NCBI GenBank assembly: GCA_025201765.1
Contig: MU623355.1
Location: 248,001 to 312,000, forward strand
DNA length: 64,000 bases
From: Daldinia sp. FL1419
Lineage: Eukaryota; Ascomycota; Sordariomycetes; Xylariales; Hypoxylaceae
Direction of reading: 5' to 3'
The translations under genes were made by a program, and so were the position numbers. This document shows positions 1 through 10,876 of the stretch, piece after piece. Numbering within the stretch: position 1 is the first letter of the stretch; each line of letters begins with the position of its first letter. The notes under the pieces were generated by a model. The model worked only from the letters and a program-made list of their open reading frames with translations, was not told the DNA's origin and did not search any database.

Positions 1-571
1 AATATATTATGTGCTAGATCAAACCCCCTTTTTAATCATCTGAATTGCGAGTAAAAGTGATAAACTATGAGACCCGTCGGGTAACAAAGATACTAACTTT
101 GTCTTGAAGACGATATTCGCATATATGTATTCAGTAGGTGTCTATCTAACGTCACAATATTAATTGGCCCTGATCTTAATTTTGATTTAGACCTTAGACC
201 TACTTTATAGGCCAACAGGACGCATTATGGATATTTTATATCGAGCCGTGTGCCCCAGCATCCTTAATGCGTCAAAACCTGTAAGCTTTGGCTATGTTTC
301 TGCATTAAGATTCTTCATCATGAGCTCGATAACGTCGTCAATATCCTCAGACACAACAAACGCGATTCCACAACTAATGTTGAGGAAGACACGCGGTGTG
401 ATTTTTAAGTTATAGGGGATCTGGGTTTCTCGAACCTTTCTACTAACCCCTATATGTTGATAAGGAGTAAATGCCTCAAGATATCGGTTAATCCTCATGG
501 GGGTTCTGCAGTATTGTTTGTTGCCGACATAGTCTTCATTCGCTTGTGACAAACAGGGTAAGTAATGCCTT
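1..571. other. Intergenic, no gene seen
   Basis: AT-rich DNA downstream of the Dph2 gene. Two open frames cross it, but neither shows a recognisable domain or fungal codon bias, and one overlaps the Dph2 3' end on the same strand in another frame. I see no RNA gene or repeat cluster. Confidence 0.6.
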
Positions 572-2218
572 TCACGTCCGTACCTGGTCCTGACCAACAG
601 TATATCCTCTTGCAACCCCGCTGCGTCCCTCTTCAATAATAGTACTTTCTTCCTCCTCGTTTTCGATATTAAAGTCCGTGCCCAGGCCTTGCCACGTTCT
701 ATTCGATCTTAAAAATTCTGCTCCTGGGCTTGCGACACCGTTTACCAAGGCCACGTCTCCCATTACCCGTTTGATGACTGCCGAACCCGTAGTTCCTTGA
801 TCGGAGCTTAGACCAGCAACATCAACTTCAGGTGTGCTTCGTGGCGCGCTTCGTCCGGCAATCCTCATAGGCCGGCTATGGCTTACAAGCTTGCCAGTCC
901 GGAGATCAAACTCGGGGGGTTCTGACTCTTCATCATCGATGCCGTCTTCGCCGTCTTCCGCTATTAAGTTGCCAGCGTTTTCCTCTGGCTCTTTCTGAGA
1001 AAGATCCTCGCCGTTACCATCGGTAATTGGTGAATCCTTAACACCTTCAATACCGCCCCACCATTCGCCTGTCCAAACCCTACTCTCGTCACCCTGCAAG
1101 GCGAGCCCGAGCTCGAATGGCGTTATAACAGGCTTCCAAAGACCTTCTTGCTCTACCAGTCCGCTCTCCCAGCACCCGACAACGACCCAGCCATCCACTT
1201 CGGCAAAGTTGGCCAGCTTCGCAGCGTTCAATTTGCCGACGACAATGGTATAGCTTTTCTTGCCTGCAGCTGCAATCTGGCCTTTGAGGGTAGAGATAGT
1301 AGACATGTAGTTCTTTACGGATAGCGTGTTTACTAAGATTCCGATGATGGAAGCCGTGGCAAACCTGACGACGAGAGCATAGCGGCGGCGCAATAAGCCT
1401 GGGGTGACGCTAGGGTCGGGGATTGCCGATGTCGTCGTATAGGGTGAAGAGGGCGTCGAGTAGATCCTTAAAGAGGCGAGACGGGAGGAAAGAGTTAAGA
1501 GGAGCGAGGTAGGAGGAGTTGAAATATGAAATAGATGGTATTCATTAAAATTAACAGGCATATTGGAAGTCTCAAGTTTGCGATTTGGTATCGTTCCAGT
1601 CGGATCCCGAAATATTTCAGTCGCAATTATGTTGACGTATTTCCTTTCTTTCAATAGGTCACATATGGGACGGACGTGCTCTTGGAACATTACGTCTGCC
1701 ATTAACACCACTTTATCCTCCTTATCCGTGAACTCTTTCTCAAACGCCTCGACTACGGCGCCATAATCTAGCGTCTGCTTCGTAAATACGTGTATTACTG
1801 GTAGCCTCGAGGTGGGACTCAAGCATGCGCGACCATAATGTACCACACCATCGGCGTTCGCGTGTTCAGCCGCAACCTCGTCGACACAACAGGCACTATA
1901 CGACGTGTCCGCTAAGATGTATAACCGTTGATTCCTGTCCTGTGTTTCGGGTTGACCTTTTTCTAGCTCTTTGCTTAGCGCACCAACGACCCAAGGAGCA
2001 TCTGGTAACATGGCATCGGGGAATTGAAGAGCGATTCGTTTCCAGTCATTGCGTTGGATTTCGGCGGCCGTCCGCGTGATCTCGTAGACTTCGTAAAGTT
2101 CATGGTCAGATCTATGGGAGCGGTTCGTCTGAGAGATGGCAGATGGCGTTGGGTCTTCGATGAAGGTATGCTCTGCTGGTGTCGAGAGGATGGGAGGCGC
2201 GCTTAATCCGGACGCCAT
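572..2218 (-). CDS. DPH2: Diphthamide biosynthesis protein 2 (Dph2)
   Basis: Single-exon gene, 548 aa. Dph2 pairs with Dph1 as the radical-SAM-type [4Fe-4S] enzyme that transfers a 3-amino-3-carboxypropyl group to a histidine of elongation factor 2, the first step of diphthamide synthesis in the cytoplasm. Supporting sequence: the N-terminal block YEITRTAAEIQRNDWKRIAL and QFPDAMLPDAPWV, then the Cys-containing block LADTSYSACCVDEVAAEHAN, the segment GVVHYGRACLSPTSRLPVIH, and the late block GWVVVGCWESGLV followed by KPVITPFELGLAL. These cysteines fit the cluster-binding positions of the family. The C-terminal third is acidic and poorly conserved, as is usual in fungal Dph2. The ATG at 2218 precedes a normal N-terminus, and length fits the family. 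I see no frameshift. The gene is the first of two same-strand genes; its promoter lies in the 500-bp gap after FAT1. Confidence 0.93.
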   Translation of the reverse strand: MASGLSAPPILSTPAEHTFIEDPTPSAISQTNRSHRSDHELYEVYEITRTAAEIQRNDWKRIALQFPDAMLPDAPWVVGALSKELEKGQPETQDRNQRLYILADTSYSACCVDEVAAEHANADGVVHYGRACLSPTSRLPVIHVFTKQTLDYGAVVEAFEKEFTDKEDKVVLMADVMFQEHVRPICDLLKERKYVNIIATEIFRDPTGTIPNRKLETSNMPVNFNEYHLFHISTPPTSLLLTLSSRLASLRIYSTPSSPYTTTSAIPDPSVTPGLLRRRYALVVRFATASIIGILVNTLSVKNYMSTISTLKGQIAAAGKKSYTIVVGKLNAAKLANFAEVDGWVVVGCWESGLVEQEGLWKPVITPFELGLALQGDESRVWTGEWWGGIEGVKDSPITDGNGEDLSQKEPEENAGNLIAEDGEDGIDDEESEPPEFDLRTGKLVSHSRPMRIAGRSAPRSTPEVDVAGLSSDQGTTGSAVIKRVMGDVALVNGVASPGAEFLRSNRTWQGLGTDFNIENEEEESTIIEEGRSGVARGYTVGQDQVRT

Positions 2219-2717
2219 GACGAGGGAAGGAGAGAGGGGGAGAAGGGGAGAATAAAAAAGAGAAAGATGGAAGACTTGTAGATTAAGGTATGAGAAGGAT
2301 TCGAATTATTTTTGCGACTAGAAATTTTTATTTTCCTGAGTCTTTGGAGGGGTACATGCATAACCGTTGGAGGGGCAGAGGGTTCTACGGTGGGGAAGAT
2401 GCATATAGCAGGTAGTGCTACGCATGCATTAGCGTTTGATTAGTGAGTGTGGGGGTCCTAACTTTTAAGGTTATGCGTATTTTGGTCTGCTTTCAGGTGC
2501 AGAAACTCCTATGGGGAGGTCTCCACTATAGAATTTCTCCAGAATTTAATATGCTTATGTTTTCCTCTCTCTCCAAGACTCGGTCTTATGAGCGTCTAAC
2601 CTTTGGCTATTCTATTCGAGTTCTTATACGGGTCGTGTATGGCATGCCCCGTAAAGCCATCGTCAAATTCTAAATTCTAATTAGGTTAATCCTTCGTATT
2701 CGCTCAAGGTCCAACAC
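2219..2717. other. Intergenic, Dph2 upstream region
   Basis: This 0.5-kb gap lies between the Dph2 start codon and the end of the acyl-CoA synthetase gene, so it should hold the Dph2 promoter and the synthetase 3' UTR. A purine-rich stretch at 2221-2270 sits just upstream of Dph2 and reads as a pyrimidine tract on the coding strand. No other gene is visible. Confidence 0.5.
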
Positions 2718-4759
2718 TTAAAGTTTTGCCTGCCCGTTGTTCAGCCTGTCCCAGTCGTTCTTATCGAATTTTACGTATGTCCCATTTTTGAGCCAGAATA
2801 TCTCGTCGTCGTCAACTAGAGCCGGGTTCACACCTTGCTCGCGTAGTCCATGTTTTTGCTGCTTATTCGTGCCCGTAACGGCCGCTGCAATCCCTTTTCC
2901 TATTCTTAAAAATACCGGCACGGCATACTTAGGCAGTTTGCTACGTGCGTGCTCCGCCAACGATCGCAGTAGCGCATCATCAGGTCTTTCTTGGGTTAAC
3001 ATGAGCGCGGCACATCCAGCCCTTCCGTCGTGATTTGGCAACTGTACACCGTACACATTGGCCTCTTGCACCGCGGGGTGCGTACCCAACGCCTCGCTCA
3101 CTTCCGTGGTGGCTACATTTTCGCTCTTCCACCGGAACGTGTCGCCGAGTCTATCATGGAAGAACATGCGACCTTCGCTGTCTAGACTAACAAGATCGCC
3201 CGTTCTGAAATAACTGTCACCTTTCTTTAACACGTTTCGTAGAATCTTCTTCTCCGTTGCCTCGCGGTTATTGAAGTATCCTTGAAAGTCGTTTTCTGTG
3301 TCGGCTGGCAGCGCCATCAAAAGTTCCCCGGCTTCGCCACGGTTTACCTGCCGACAGAGGCCCGTCTTGGGGTCGCGCCAAGGACTGTCCGTGTCAATAT
3401 CCTGCTGTACAATCACAGAAATGTGCTTGACAACCTGCCGATAGAGCACCCCAAAACGTCCGATGGCGCCCGCCGCGAAATCATTGCGAGAAAGGTTCCA
3501 CGTCGCTAGGTTTCCCTCTGTCGCCGCATAGAACTCGGCAATACTCTCGATATTGAACCGATCTCTGAATTTCTCCCAGATATCTGGTCGTAGACCGTTA
3601 CCGAATGCTATACGAATGTTGTGCTTTTTATCTATATTCTCTCCCGTACTTGGATCGATCTGCGGTGGCGCCGCAAGTAGGTAGCGACACGTTTCCCCTA
3701 CATATTGAATCATGGTTGCCTTGTGTTGACGTGCTTCCTTCCAAAATGTTTTAGTTGAGAATTTCTTGCCTATCGAAAAGGTGCAGCGACTTTCCAAGCA
3801 ATGGCTCATACCCATAATTGTAGCCGAGCCGTGATAAAGGGGCATACACTAGGGCAGGTTAGATTTCTACGTTGGGACAATGGGAACGAAAGGTATTACC
3901 GTATAAAATACGTCGGTTGGTTTTGTCCCTAAAAAGCCACCGACGAAAGATCCTGCCATGGTCAACTTCTTCCAAGACACGATGGCGGCCTTCGGTAAAC
4001 CCGTTGTACCGGATGTGTAAATAAGGATAGCTATGTCTTTAGACACATCGCCAGAGCGGAGAGAGTCAGGTGCCCTGACAGGCTCTGTAGCGAAGACATG
4101 GGCTTTGAGTTCCTCGGTTAAAAACTCGATCCGCAAATCCCCAAGTTTCTCGCGGACGTCATCGTCGATATTCTGCGCAACCTCCGGATCTGCTAACATG
4201 AGAACAGACTTTGCCGTATTGACGCAGTGGACCAACGATTGACCGGTCAAGTTGTAGTTTATATACGCCGGTTTCGCGCCTATAGACCACAGACCGAAAC
4301 AGATGAAAACGAAGTGGTCCGAGTTTTGAAGATTAACAGCGACAACGTCCCTGGGTTTAACATTAAACTTGGTTTTGAACCAGTTCCCGTACTTCAGCGC
4401 CATCTCGTAAACTTCGGCGTATGTCCACGATTTGTCCTCGAAGCGGATACATGGCCGTATGCTGGTCGACCTATCCTTTGCAGCATCCTCTAGAGTGTAA
4501 AACGTACTACAGCGGTTTTTTCTATCTCTGTTGGCAAGACGAAAGAGAGCCGGCAGAGTACCAAGTAGCATAGCCTTATCATACCAGAGTCCCGTCTTAG
4601 CATTAAGATACGCAAGCCCCGCCGCTGCTGCGGGCAAGGTGAACGCCAAGGGGACTGGAGTAAAGGTAAGCAGCCCGCGCCAAGGGGGTAAAGGAAAAAA
4701 AAGTATCATAAGAAATTTATGAAGGTTGAGTGATGTTTAATGGGCGACTTACTTGGCAT
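2718..4759 (-). CDS. FAT1: Very-long-chain acyl-CoA synthetase / fatty acid transport protein (FAT1 family)
   Basis: Proposed exons 4759-4753, 4654-3900 and 3848-2718 give 630 aa. FAT1 proteins activate very long or imported fatty acids with ATP and CoA at peroxisome, ER or lipid-droplet membranes. Visible: an N-terminal hydrophobic stretch, the AMP-binding motif IYTSGTTGLPKAA near residue 214, MPLYHGSA directly after the second intron, the ATEGN block, and the FATP/VLACS signature from YFRTGDLVSLDSEGRMFF to DRLGDTFRWKSENVATTEV. The join at 3899/3849 (51-bp intron) restores FYTCMPLYHGSA. For the start I prefer a 7-nt first exon (ATGCCAA, then GTAAGT) spliced to 4654, giving MPIPLAFTLPAAAAGLAYLN, which resembles family N-termini. 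The alternative is ATG at 4709 reading straight in, adding 16 aa. The enzyme assignment is firm; the first exon is inference. Confidence 0.92.
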
Positions 4760-5353
4760 GTTCTAGCTTCGACAAATCAGCGTATTATGATACTTCTTAG
4801 GTTGGTGTGCTAGTATGAGATATATGATATCGAGGATAGGTAATGGCTAGTAACTACGTTAGGTCAAAGAAGCAAAACATATCATCGTAAGTAGTAGTAG
4901 TAAAACTTTTCCTGTCAGTTATGCATCTCACGATTAAACGTACGAGAAATGAAGCATCAACAAGATCGGAGGTACCATGTATCCGGATGACAACAGAAAG
5001 AAAAAGAAGAAGAACCGATAGTTAAAATGATGTATGAAACGGAGTAAAAGCGCTTGGTACAGTTGGAGAGGCAAAGTAAATAACGAAATGGCACACAAGG
5101 CATGATTAGGGATTAATAGCTTTGAATTTACCATTAATTAAGGTACATATAGGTAGTTTTCCAATATTCAATTCATTCATACCTCGGTGGGCCGAGGTGG
5201 CTCGTTTTGAGAAGCCTCCCGGAAACTAACGATCGCTCTGGGATACCGGGGACCTGGGTTCTGGGTTCTAACCTAGGTTCTTAGGAATATAAGCGACGCA
5301 AGCCACTATTATTTAGCGCCTCTCTTATTTCTTTCTTTATTTTTTATTTTTTT

Positions 5354-5368
5354 TCTCTCTCTCTCTCT
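5354..5368. repeat. (CT)n microsatellite in promoter-like pyrimidine tract
   Basis: A run of alternating C and T inside a broader T/C-rich region about 600 bp upstream of the PIG-S start codon. Such tracts are common in fungal promoters; a role here is inference. Confidence 0.7.
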
Positions 5369-5649
5369 TATTAATCACACAGGTATTTGCATAATCCTTT
5401 TTTTTCTTCTTCTTCAATTCTACGTCACTACTCCTATTCTAGAGCTTTGCCATGAATATTGGCCGATCCATGGGCTACGAACTACTTACCCCTCGTGCTT
5501 GTAAACCTCGGCTTGCAACGTAAGGCATAAGCCTTAAGGTAATGGTGTCCGAGTGCCCTGGTGCCCCGTTGGATGAGTCGAGACAAGGTTATTACTGCTC
5601 GGTTACTAGCATATTAAAGGACAATACTAGGTTGATATATAATTCCTTA

Positions 5650-5735
5650 TATAGGTATCTAGGTACTATGTATGTACCTACTTACCTATGGTGTCTTGTA
5701 CCCAAGGTAGTGGACCTAGGCACCAAGTGTACCTA
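5650..5735. repeat. CTAGGTAC/TACCTA repeat cluster
   Basis: Several copies of TACCTA, CTAGGTAC and GTACCTA lie within 90 bp, including short inverted pairs. They belong to the dispersed family found in most intergenic gaps of this window and not seen as clusters in coding exons. Confidence 0.6.
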
Positions 5736-5958
5736 GAGAATGCCACTAAGAATGCTACGCCGGAGGATCGGGTCAGCGTGTCGAACTAACCCCGGAAAAC
5801 CTCCGCTGTCATTTCTAATAGTGGACATGCATTTTTGGAAACTCCAAGGATATTTTGCGACACGGTGGCACCTTGAATCTCTCTTGGTAGCATCAACGAC
5901 GCATTTCTAAAAAGCCATGCTTCCGAGAAGGTAGTTACCTCGATAAAAATATCTCATC

Positions 5959-7664
5959 ATGTCGTCGTCGATTCCCGCATCCCAATATGACGACGTCTCA
6001 TCCGAACATAAACCATCTCTAGCGAGCAGCAACGATAACTCCAAGACGAATGACAGCGCAAAACCACCGCCTACGCGAAAACAGCCGCCGCCAGAGAAGC
6101 CACAAGATATTCATAGACGATCCTATATTGTTGCTTCATTTTGGTTCATCGTATTATTCCTAGGGTTACCGATATGGTGGAACACGACTACGATACACAG
6201 GGCAGATCTGCCCCTGAGCCAGATGATGGACTGGGCTGACGGCAGGGTTGGTGACCTTTGTGAATATTCGAGATGCTTTAAGACGTGTCACTAACCTGCA
6301 TCTACTCTAAGGCTTGTAGTCCAGTATTTCCCATTAAAATCGCTATCGACGCACCCACCCTACAAAAAGACGAAACCGATAATCTTGTGCGCATTACGCA
6401 GCAAGCCTTGGATTCTACGAACGACTTTAAAGGTCATCAGCTGCAACTTCAAGCATCCTCACCAGTCAGTACTCGCTCGAGCTACGATTCTGATATCGAT
6501 CTCACGATACGATTGAGTCCCGGCAGCACTGCTATGTCATCCCTTCATTCGCAAGCGCCTATCCTCGAAATCACTTATCCTCCAAATTCGATACCTGCTC
6601 CTGATGCTGCTTCTTCTGGTTTTGCCACGTACATAGCAACTCAACTTCGATTAGCCTTCTCTGAAGAGCGTGATGTCATGTCATATCTCCTAGCGAAGTC
6701 TTCCATGCCTTTTGAGGAGCGGCCATTGGAAGCCCCTCAAGATTCGGCTAACTCTCTAGCGAAGCGAATGACAAGGTCCCTCAAGTATTCTCGAACATAT
6801 CATCTCACGTTCTCGTTATTCACAAGTGGGCCGTCCCCAAGTAGCTGGGATATCGAGTCCGCCATAGACGAATATATGAAACCGATATTGGATTTGCTCG
6901 GACCTATCCATAACTTTACGATCGACACCCAAGTCCAGCTATACGCCACCCCTGGCGTGCAATCTCAGGTACTAAGTAAAGAAGATCTGTCTTCTTTCAT
7001 AAATGCTGCCGAATGGCCGTTGTCGCCCTCTATAGGGGGCGCACCCACGGTTAATTTCGTCGTATTCATCGGCAATCAAACCATCGGTACTGCCTCGGAG
7101 GTCGGTCCGTCTCAGTCCTGGCTTATACCACAATGGGGCTCCGTTTACCTCTTACCGCCTCCCACTACGAATCATGTAGCTTCGGAAGTACTAAAACAAC
7201 CTATCCTAACGTTCGCATCTCATCTACTCTCACTCCTCGGTACACCACAATCTGGATCGTTACCCATGCGACTGTCAACGCTCACGCGCATTCGATCTGC
7301 GGATTTGCTTTTGCGTGCCTCCTCTTCTTTAGGATCCTTGGCGCGTCTCTCGCTCGCTCTCCCGAGCATATCCATCCCATCTAGCGTCGCCGATGGTGTG
7401 GCAAAGTCCATGTATCACTTACAACTTGCATGCTCCAATCTCGGTGGCACCGATGGCCTTGAGCACGCCCGTATTGCCGATGTAGAAGCCGAACGCGCAT
7501 TTTTCGAAAAGAGTATGGTTGGGCAACTTTATTTTCCTGACGAGCATAAGATTGCAGTCTACCTGCCACTGCTGGGCCCTGTAGGAGTGCCTCTGGTTAT
7601 TGGCCTGTTGAACCAGATCAAGGCCTGGAGAAAGGCTAGGACGGAGAAGGAAAAGAAAACATGA
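5959..7664 (+). CDS. GPI17: GPI transamidase subunit PIG-S (Gpi17)
   Basis: Exons 5959-6246 and 6312-7664 (65-bp intron, phase 0) encode 546 aa. PIG-S/Gpi17 is a membrane subunit of the ER GPI-transamidase complex, which attaches preassembled GPI anchors to proteins. The sequence shows a Ser/Lys/Pro-rich cytosolic N-terminus, a transmembrane helix around YIVASFWFIVLFLGLPIWW, the family block HRADLPLSQMMDWADGR running across the intron into ACSPVFPIKIAIDAP, a long lumenal domain, and a C-terminal helix (YLPLLGPVGVPLVIGLL) followed by a basic tail. This two-helix layout is the known topology. The splice join restores the conserved block exactly. Length is normal for fungi and no defect is visible. 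It is divergent from FAT1. Confidence 0.93.
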
Positions 7665-8626
7665 ACAGTTACTACTGCAAGAAGCAACTAATCCGGAATA
7701 TAACCAGACACGGCAAAGCTTTGATGTCGAAGGATTTCTAACGTATTACCCTTTGACCAATGGATACCAACGTTGGTCATTCGACTCGGGCAGTAAGCGC
7801 CAAGTGAGAGTATGCTCATGATTAGGAACCTGATATTTGGTTCGTCAGTCATCCTAAGCATTACTATCAAATGCCTCCCAGACCAAGATTATCAGAAAAG
7901 TAAATTAGGGACGCTACCTGTATGTGAGCTACTCGGCATAGCCCATAAATAATTAAAAGCTCCGAGAAGATATTACGCGTACGGTATTTATGCCATATCG
8001 GCATTTAATGAGTGTAGTCCACAATAAGATTTGTTGGGACAATGCCTTATAATGAGTAGGTCTGGATGACAGTATAAATTCGCGGAGATGTGAATACAAT
8101 GATATCGTGTAGTAATGCTCCTCGGGAAATTATTAGGGGTCTTGATTTCTTTAGGGACGTCCGTATTTGGTATCATTCCTACTTGACAGACCTATCCTGA
8201 GTGCATATTAGCATATTTCCCTTTGCCATTACCGAGTAATTAACTGGTTAGGTACCTAGGTAGGTAGTTAGAAGGTATTGTCTTATAATTATAAGTGCTA
8301 GTTAGTGGGTCTAAAAAGAGTTACACTCTAAGCTACCTAGGTACCTAGGTACCTATTAAAGGTATCTCCGCAGTGATCTCGTTATATTTCCGACAGGTAT
8401 TTTATATAGCTCCATTATAAAGTACCTTTAAGCGCCAAACATAGGCCTCTGTCTCATAATATAGGTAAATTAGGAGGCGGGTGGCCTAGGTAGATTTAAA
8501 GCTTGCCGAAGCGATTATAACCGTTGGTATATCTCCTTAGAAACGGTAATCCTCTTCAAGAAATATTTTCACATACCCAAAGCGTACAGTGCGCCATCGA
8601 AAAAGCCGAGATACACTCTTTCAATC
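7665..8626. other. Intergenic, repeat-bearing
   Basis: AT-rich gap between PIG-S and the MpaB-type oxygenase. Apart from the repeat cluster at 8245-8356 it holds only short random open frames. The last 150 bp should contain the oxygenase promoter. Confidence 0.5.
8245..8356. repeat. TACCTAGGTA palindromic repeat cluster
   Basis: Contains GGTACCTAGGTAGGTAG near 8250 and three overlapping copies of TACCTAGGTA at 8334-8355. The latter form near-perfect palindromes able to fold into small hairpins. Member of the dispersed intergenic family. Confidence 0.7.
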
Positions 8627-10339
8627 ATGAATTTGTCAACATTTAACCTCTCCGAAGCGGCTGCCACCATTCCGCTCCGTCCGCTCTCGGCAGTTTTATC
8701 ATCGACATCTTGGAAACATCTCTTTATCTCCGGCTTTATATTATACGTGGGGCTATGCAGAGCCTTACGTTACCGACGAGAGCACGCTCTACGCCGGAGA
8801 CTCGGGTACACTGACCGCGCCTCGCTCTCACGTATGACGGCCGTCGAAGCCCAGCAAGTCATCAAATTTATGACTGCATGGGAGATACCTCTCTCGCATT
8901 TCCTTGCTCTGGAGCTTGGGCTTTTCAAGGTGGGTTAGGTGATTTCAGTTGCGGCTCATGACGATAACCGGGACAAGATGAGACATCTCACTTTATTTCA
9001 TTCTTTTGGCTTTGGTGAATATTGCTGACTCTAGCACGCTGATCTCCTAGACGTATGGTATCGAAAGCATAAGTCGTTTGCTTCTAGGAACAAGAAACTT
9101 GACAGACCCGGTTATGAGCCTCAAGAGGTAAGAAATCAATCGATTTCCTACTCATATATAGGATTAATGACGTGATACGGAAATCACACATAACCGACGA
9201 ATATTCTTGGATAGCAAGGGAAATATTTATATATAATTAAGAATAATAAGAGGCCACATGTCATCATGTAACATGATAGGTTGCTAAAAAGCCAATAGAT
9301 TTGAAGATACGGCGGCTCTAATCGGCGAATTCATGATAAATCCGCCAACGTCGGAGCGAGCTATGAAAGGCTTAGCCCGAATGAACTTTCTTCATAGCAA
9401 GTACGTCAAGGAAGGAACCATCTCTAATACAGATCTGCTGTACACGCTATCTGTGTTCATTTTAGAGCCGCCGCGCTTCGCACGCTTATACGAGTGGCGG
9501 CCTATGAACGATATGGAGTGTTGTGCGTACGGTGTATTCTGGAAGTCGGTAGGCGACGCTATGGGGATAGAATACAAGGGTCTACTCGCTCACGCTGAGT
9601 CCGGTTGGCGTGACGGCATCGAGTTTGCCGACGACATTGCGGCTTGGGCCCAGGCTTACGAGGTTCAAGTTATGAAGCCTAGTGTCATCTCGGCCAAGCC
9701 CGCTAGAGCATTGATACCCATGATAACATATTGGGTGCCGTGGTTTGCAAAGCCTTTTGCAGCTGACATCGCGACTAGTCTCCTGGGAGGTAGGGTGCGC
9801 GAGGCATTCATGTAAGTGGACTCCCTATTTGCTTATTACACCGTTACGATGTATGGTGGCGTTAAAGCCACGCGCTTATTGCATCTTCGTTTCCCCCTCT
9901 TCGGTGCCATGCAGCCGTGGTTTGACCGATTCGCTCTTATGGCAGGCTACCCGAACCCGATATCGCGGCTATCGCAACCGTATATTCTCTCCTCACGATT
10001 CGACGCTTCGTGTTGCGGTACTTGACCTTGCCTCGCTTTTTCGAACTAAAACGGCTGTGCGACCCCGATCCAAAAACAGGACGCATGGCACAACGCATAC
10101 CGTACGGAAATTACCCCTTCTACATAACACCCACACTATGGAACCGCTGGGGACCTACGGCCTGGGCTATCTGGTTATGCGGCGGCAAGGTACCGGGAGA
10201 CAACCCTGAAGAATATATGCCCCAAGGGTATTTATTCTCAGATATCGGTCCTAAGAATCGTATTGGTCAAGGGATTGAATACGTGGAGGCCGAAAGTGAA
10301 AGAATTAAGGCTAGTGGGTGGACTGGATGTCCTTTCTAA
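8627..10339 (+). CDS. MpaB-type ER-bound oxygenase (rubber-oxygenase-like domain)
   Basis: Exons 8627-8929, 9051-9127, 9299-9811 and 9946-10339 give 428 aa; all phases agree. The fungal MpaB/rubber-oxygenase-like family contains putative heme oxygenases; MpaB cleaves a farnesyl chain oxidatively in mycophenolic acid biosynthesis at the ER. Here an N-terminal membrane helix (HLFISGFILYVGLCRALRY) is followed by family blocks: EDTAALIGEF, then GLARMNFLHSKYVKEGTISN with its His, LLYTLSVFILEPPRF, the EWRPMNDMECCAYGVFWKSV segment, and a C-terminal part with RRFVLRYLTLPRFFEL and NPEEYMPQGYLF. The third join (9811/9946) uses GTAAGT and restores REAFMLPEPDIAAIA; that intron is 134 bp, the longest in the gene. 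Substrate is unknown. The next protein gene encodes a methyltransferase, about 2.6 kb away with a tRNA between, so a shared pathway is only a suggestion. Confidence 0.85.
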
Positions 10340-10768
10340 TGAGAGATACTTGAGATTGCCATATTCCCTCTAGAGCCTCGGAAACTGACCTTGGCAACAA
10401 CACAAGATTGAATTTTAGAAAGTTTTAGGTAAAGCATAAACATGACAAGGTAGAGATGATCACTTAGCATATTAATGATCCGTACGCCTGAAAACACTTG
10501 GCTTATCTGCGTACTCTACAAATAAGGTAGTCAGGTAGTATGAAGCCAACCGCTTATTATAGAAGTACGTAGATCTAAATACAGTGCTTTGAAATAGGTA
10601 GGTATGTTTTGTCACTTTACTTAGTTATAAATGTATATACAATACTTTTTGAACCTGAATATTGTGGATCATCAGTTTTGTTGGATATATGGTGGGGTGA
10701 TTTGGTATATATAGCTAATTTAGTGGGAAAGTCATAACAGCTGAAAAGCACCGTGCGGTAATCACTAA
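10340..10768. other. Intergenic, nothing seen
   Basis: AT-rich spacer between the MpaB-type gene and the tRNA. It should hold the oxygenase 3' UTR. Only short random open frames are present. Confidence 0.5.
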
Positions 10769-10866
10769 GCCCGCTTGGCACAGCGGTAATGCGCCTCACT
10801 AGTATTGCATCAATACTAATAAGGAAGCTTATGAGGAGATGACTGGTTCGACTCCAGTAGTGGGCA
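10769..10866 (+). tRNA. tRNA-Thr (anticodon AGT) with intron
   Basis: Full cloverleaf: the acceptor stem GCCCGCT pairs with AGTGGGC (one G-T pair), discriminator A at 10866. The D arm has G18-G19 in loop AGCGGTA. Anticodon stem CCTCA/TGAGG encloses loop C-T-A-G-T-A, anticodon AGT at 10801-10803. The T arm ACTGG/CCAGT holds the B box GGTTCGACTCC. A 26-nt intron at 10805-10830 sits one base 3' of the anticodon, the canonical position. The intron contains ATACT, complementary to AGTAT across the anticodon, as expected for the anticodon-intron pairing of nuclear pre-tRNAs. Confidence 0.95.
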
Positions 10867-10870
10867 GTTC

Positions 10871-10876
10871 TTTTTT
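10871..10876 (+). terminator. Pol III terminator of tRNA-Thr
   Basis: Six T residues beginning five bases after the tRNA discriminator base, the normal RNA polymerase III stop signal. Confidence 0.85.

Larger units (their letters stand above)
4760..5958. other. Divergent intergenic region between FAT1 and PIG-S
   Basis: This 1.2-kb region lies between divergently transcribed genes and must carry both promoters. It contains a long pyrimidine-rich stretch (5325-5425) with a (CT)n run at 5354-5368, typical of fungal promoters, and CTAGGTAC/TACCTA repeats at 5650-5735. No coding exon is recognisable. Confidence 0.5.

Noticed and set aside
292..636. 114-codon minus-strand open frame overlapping the Dph2 3' end
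   Set aside because: It overlaps a confident gene on the same strand in another frame, shows no domain and has no splice-consistent extension.
6160..6175. CCTAGGGTTACC as a possible telomere-like or telomerase template sequence
   Set aside because: It lies inside the PIG-S transmembrane-helix coding region and is a single short match.
10500..10620. AT-rich segment upstream of the tRNA as a possible second RNA gene
   Set aside because: No A box, B box or fold was found.
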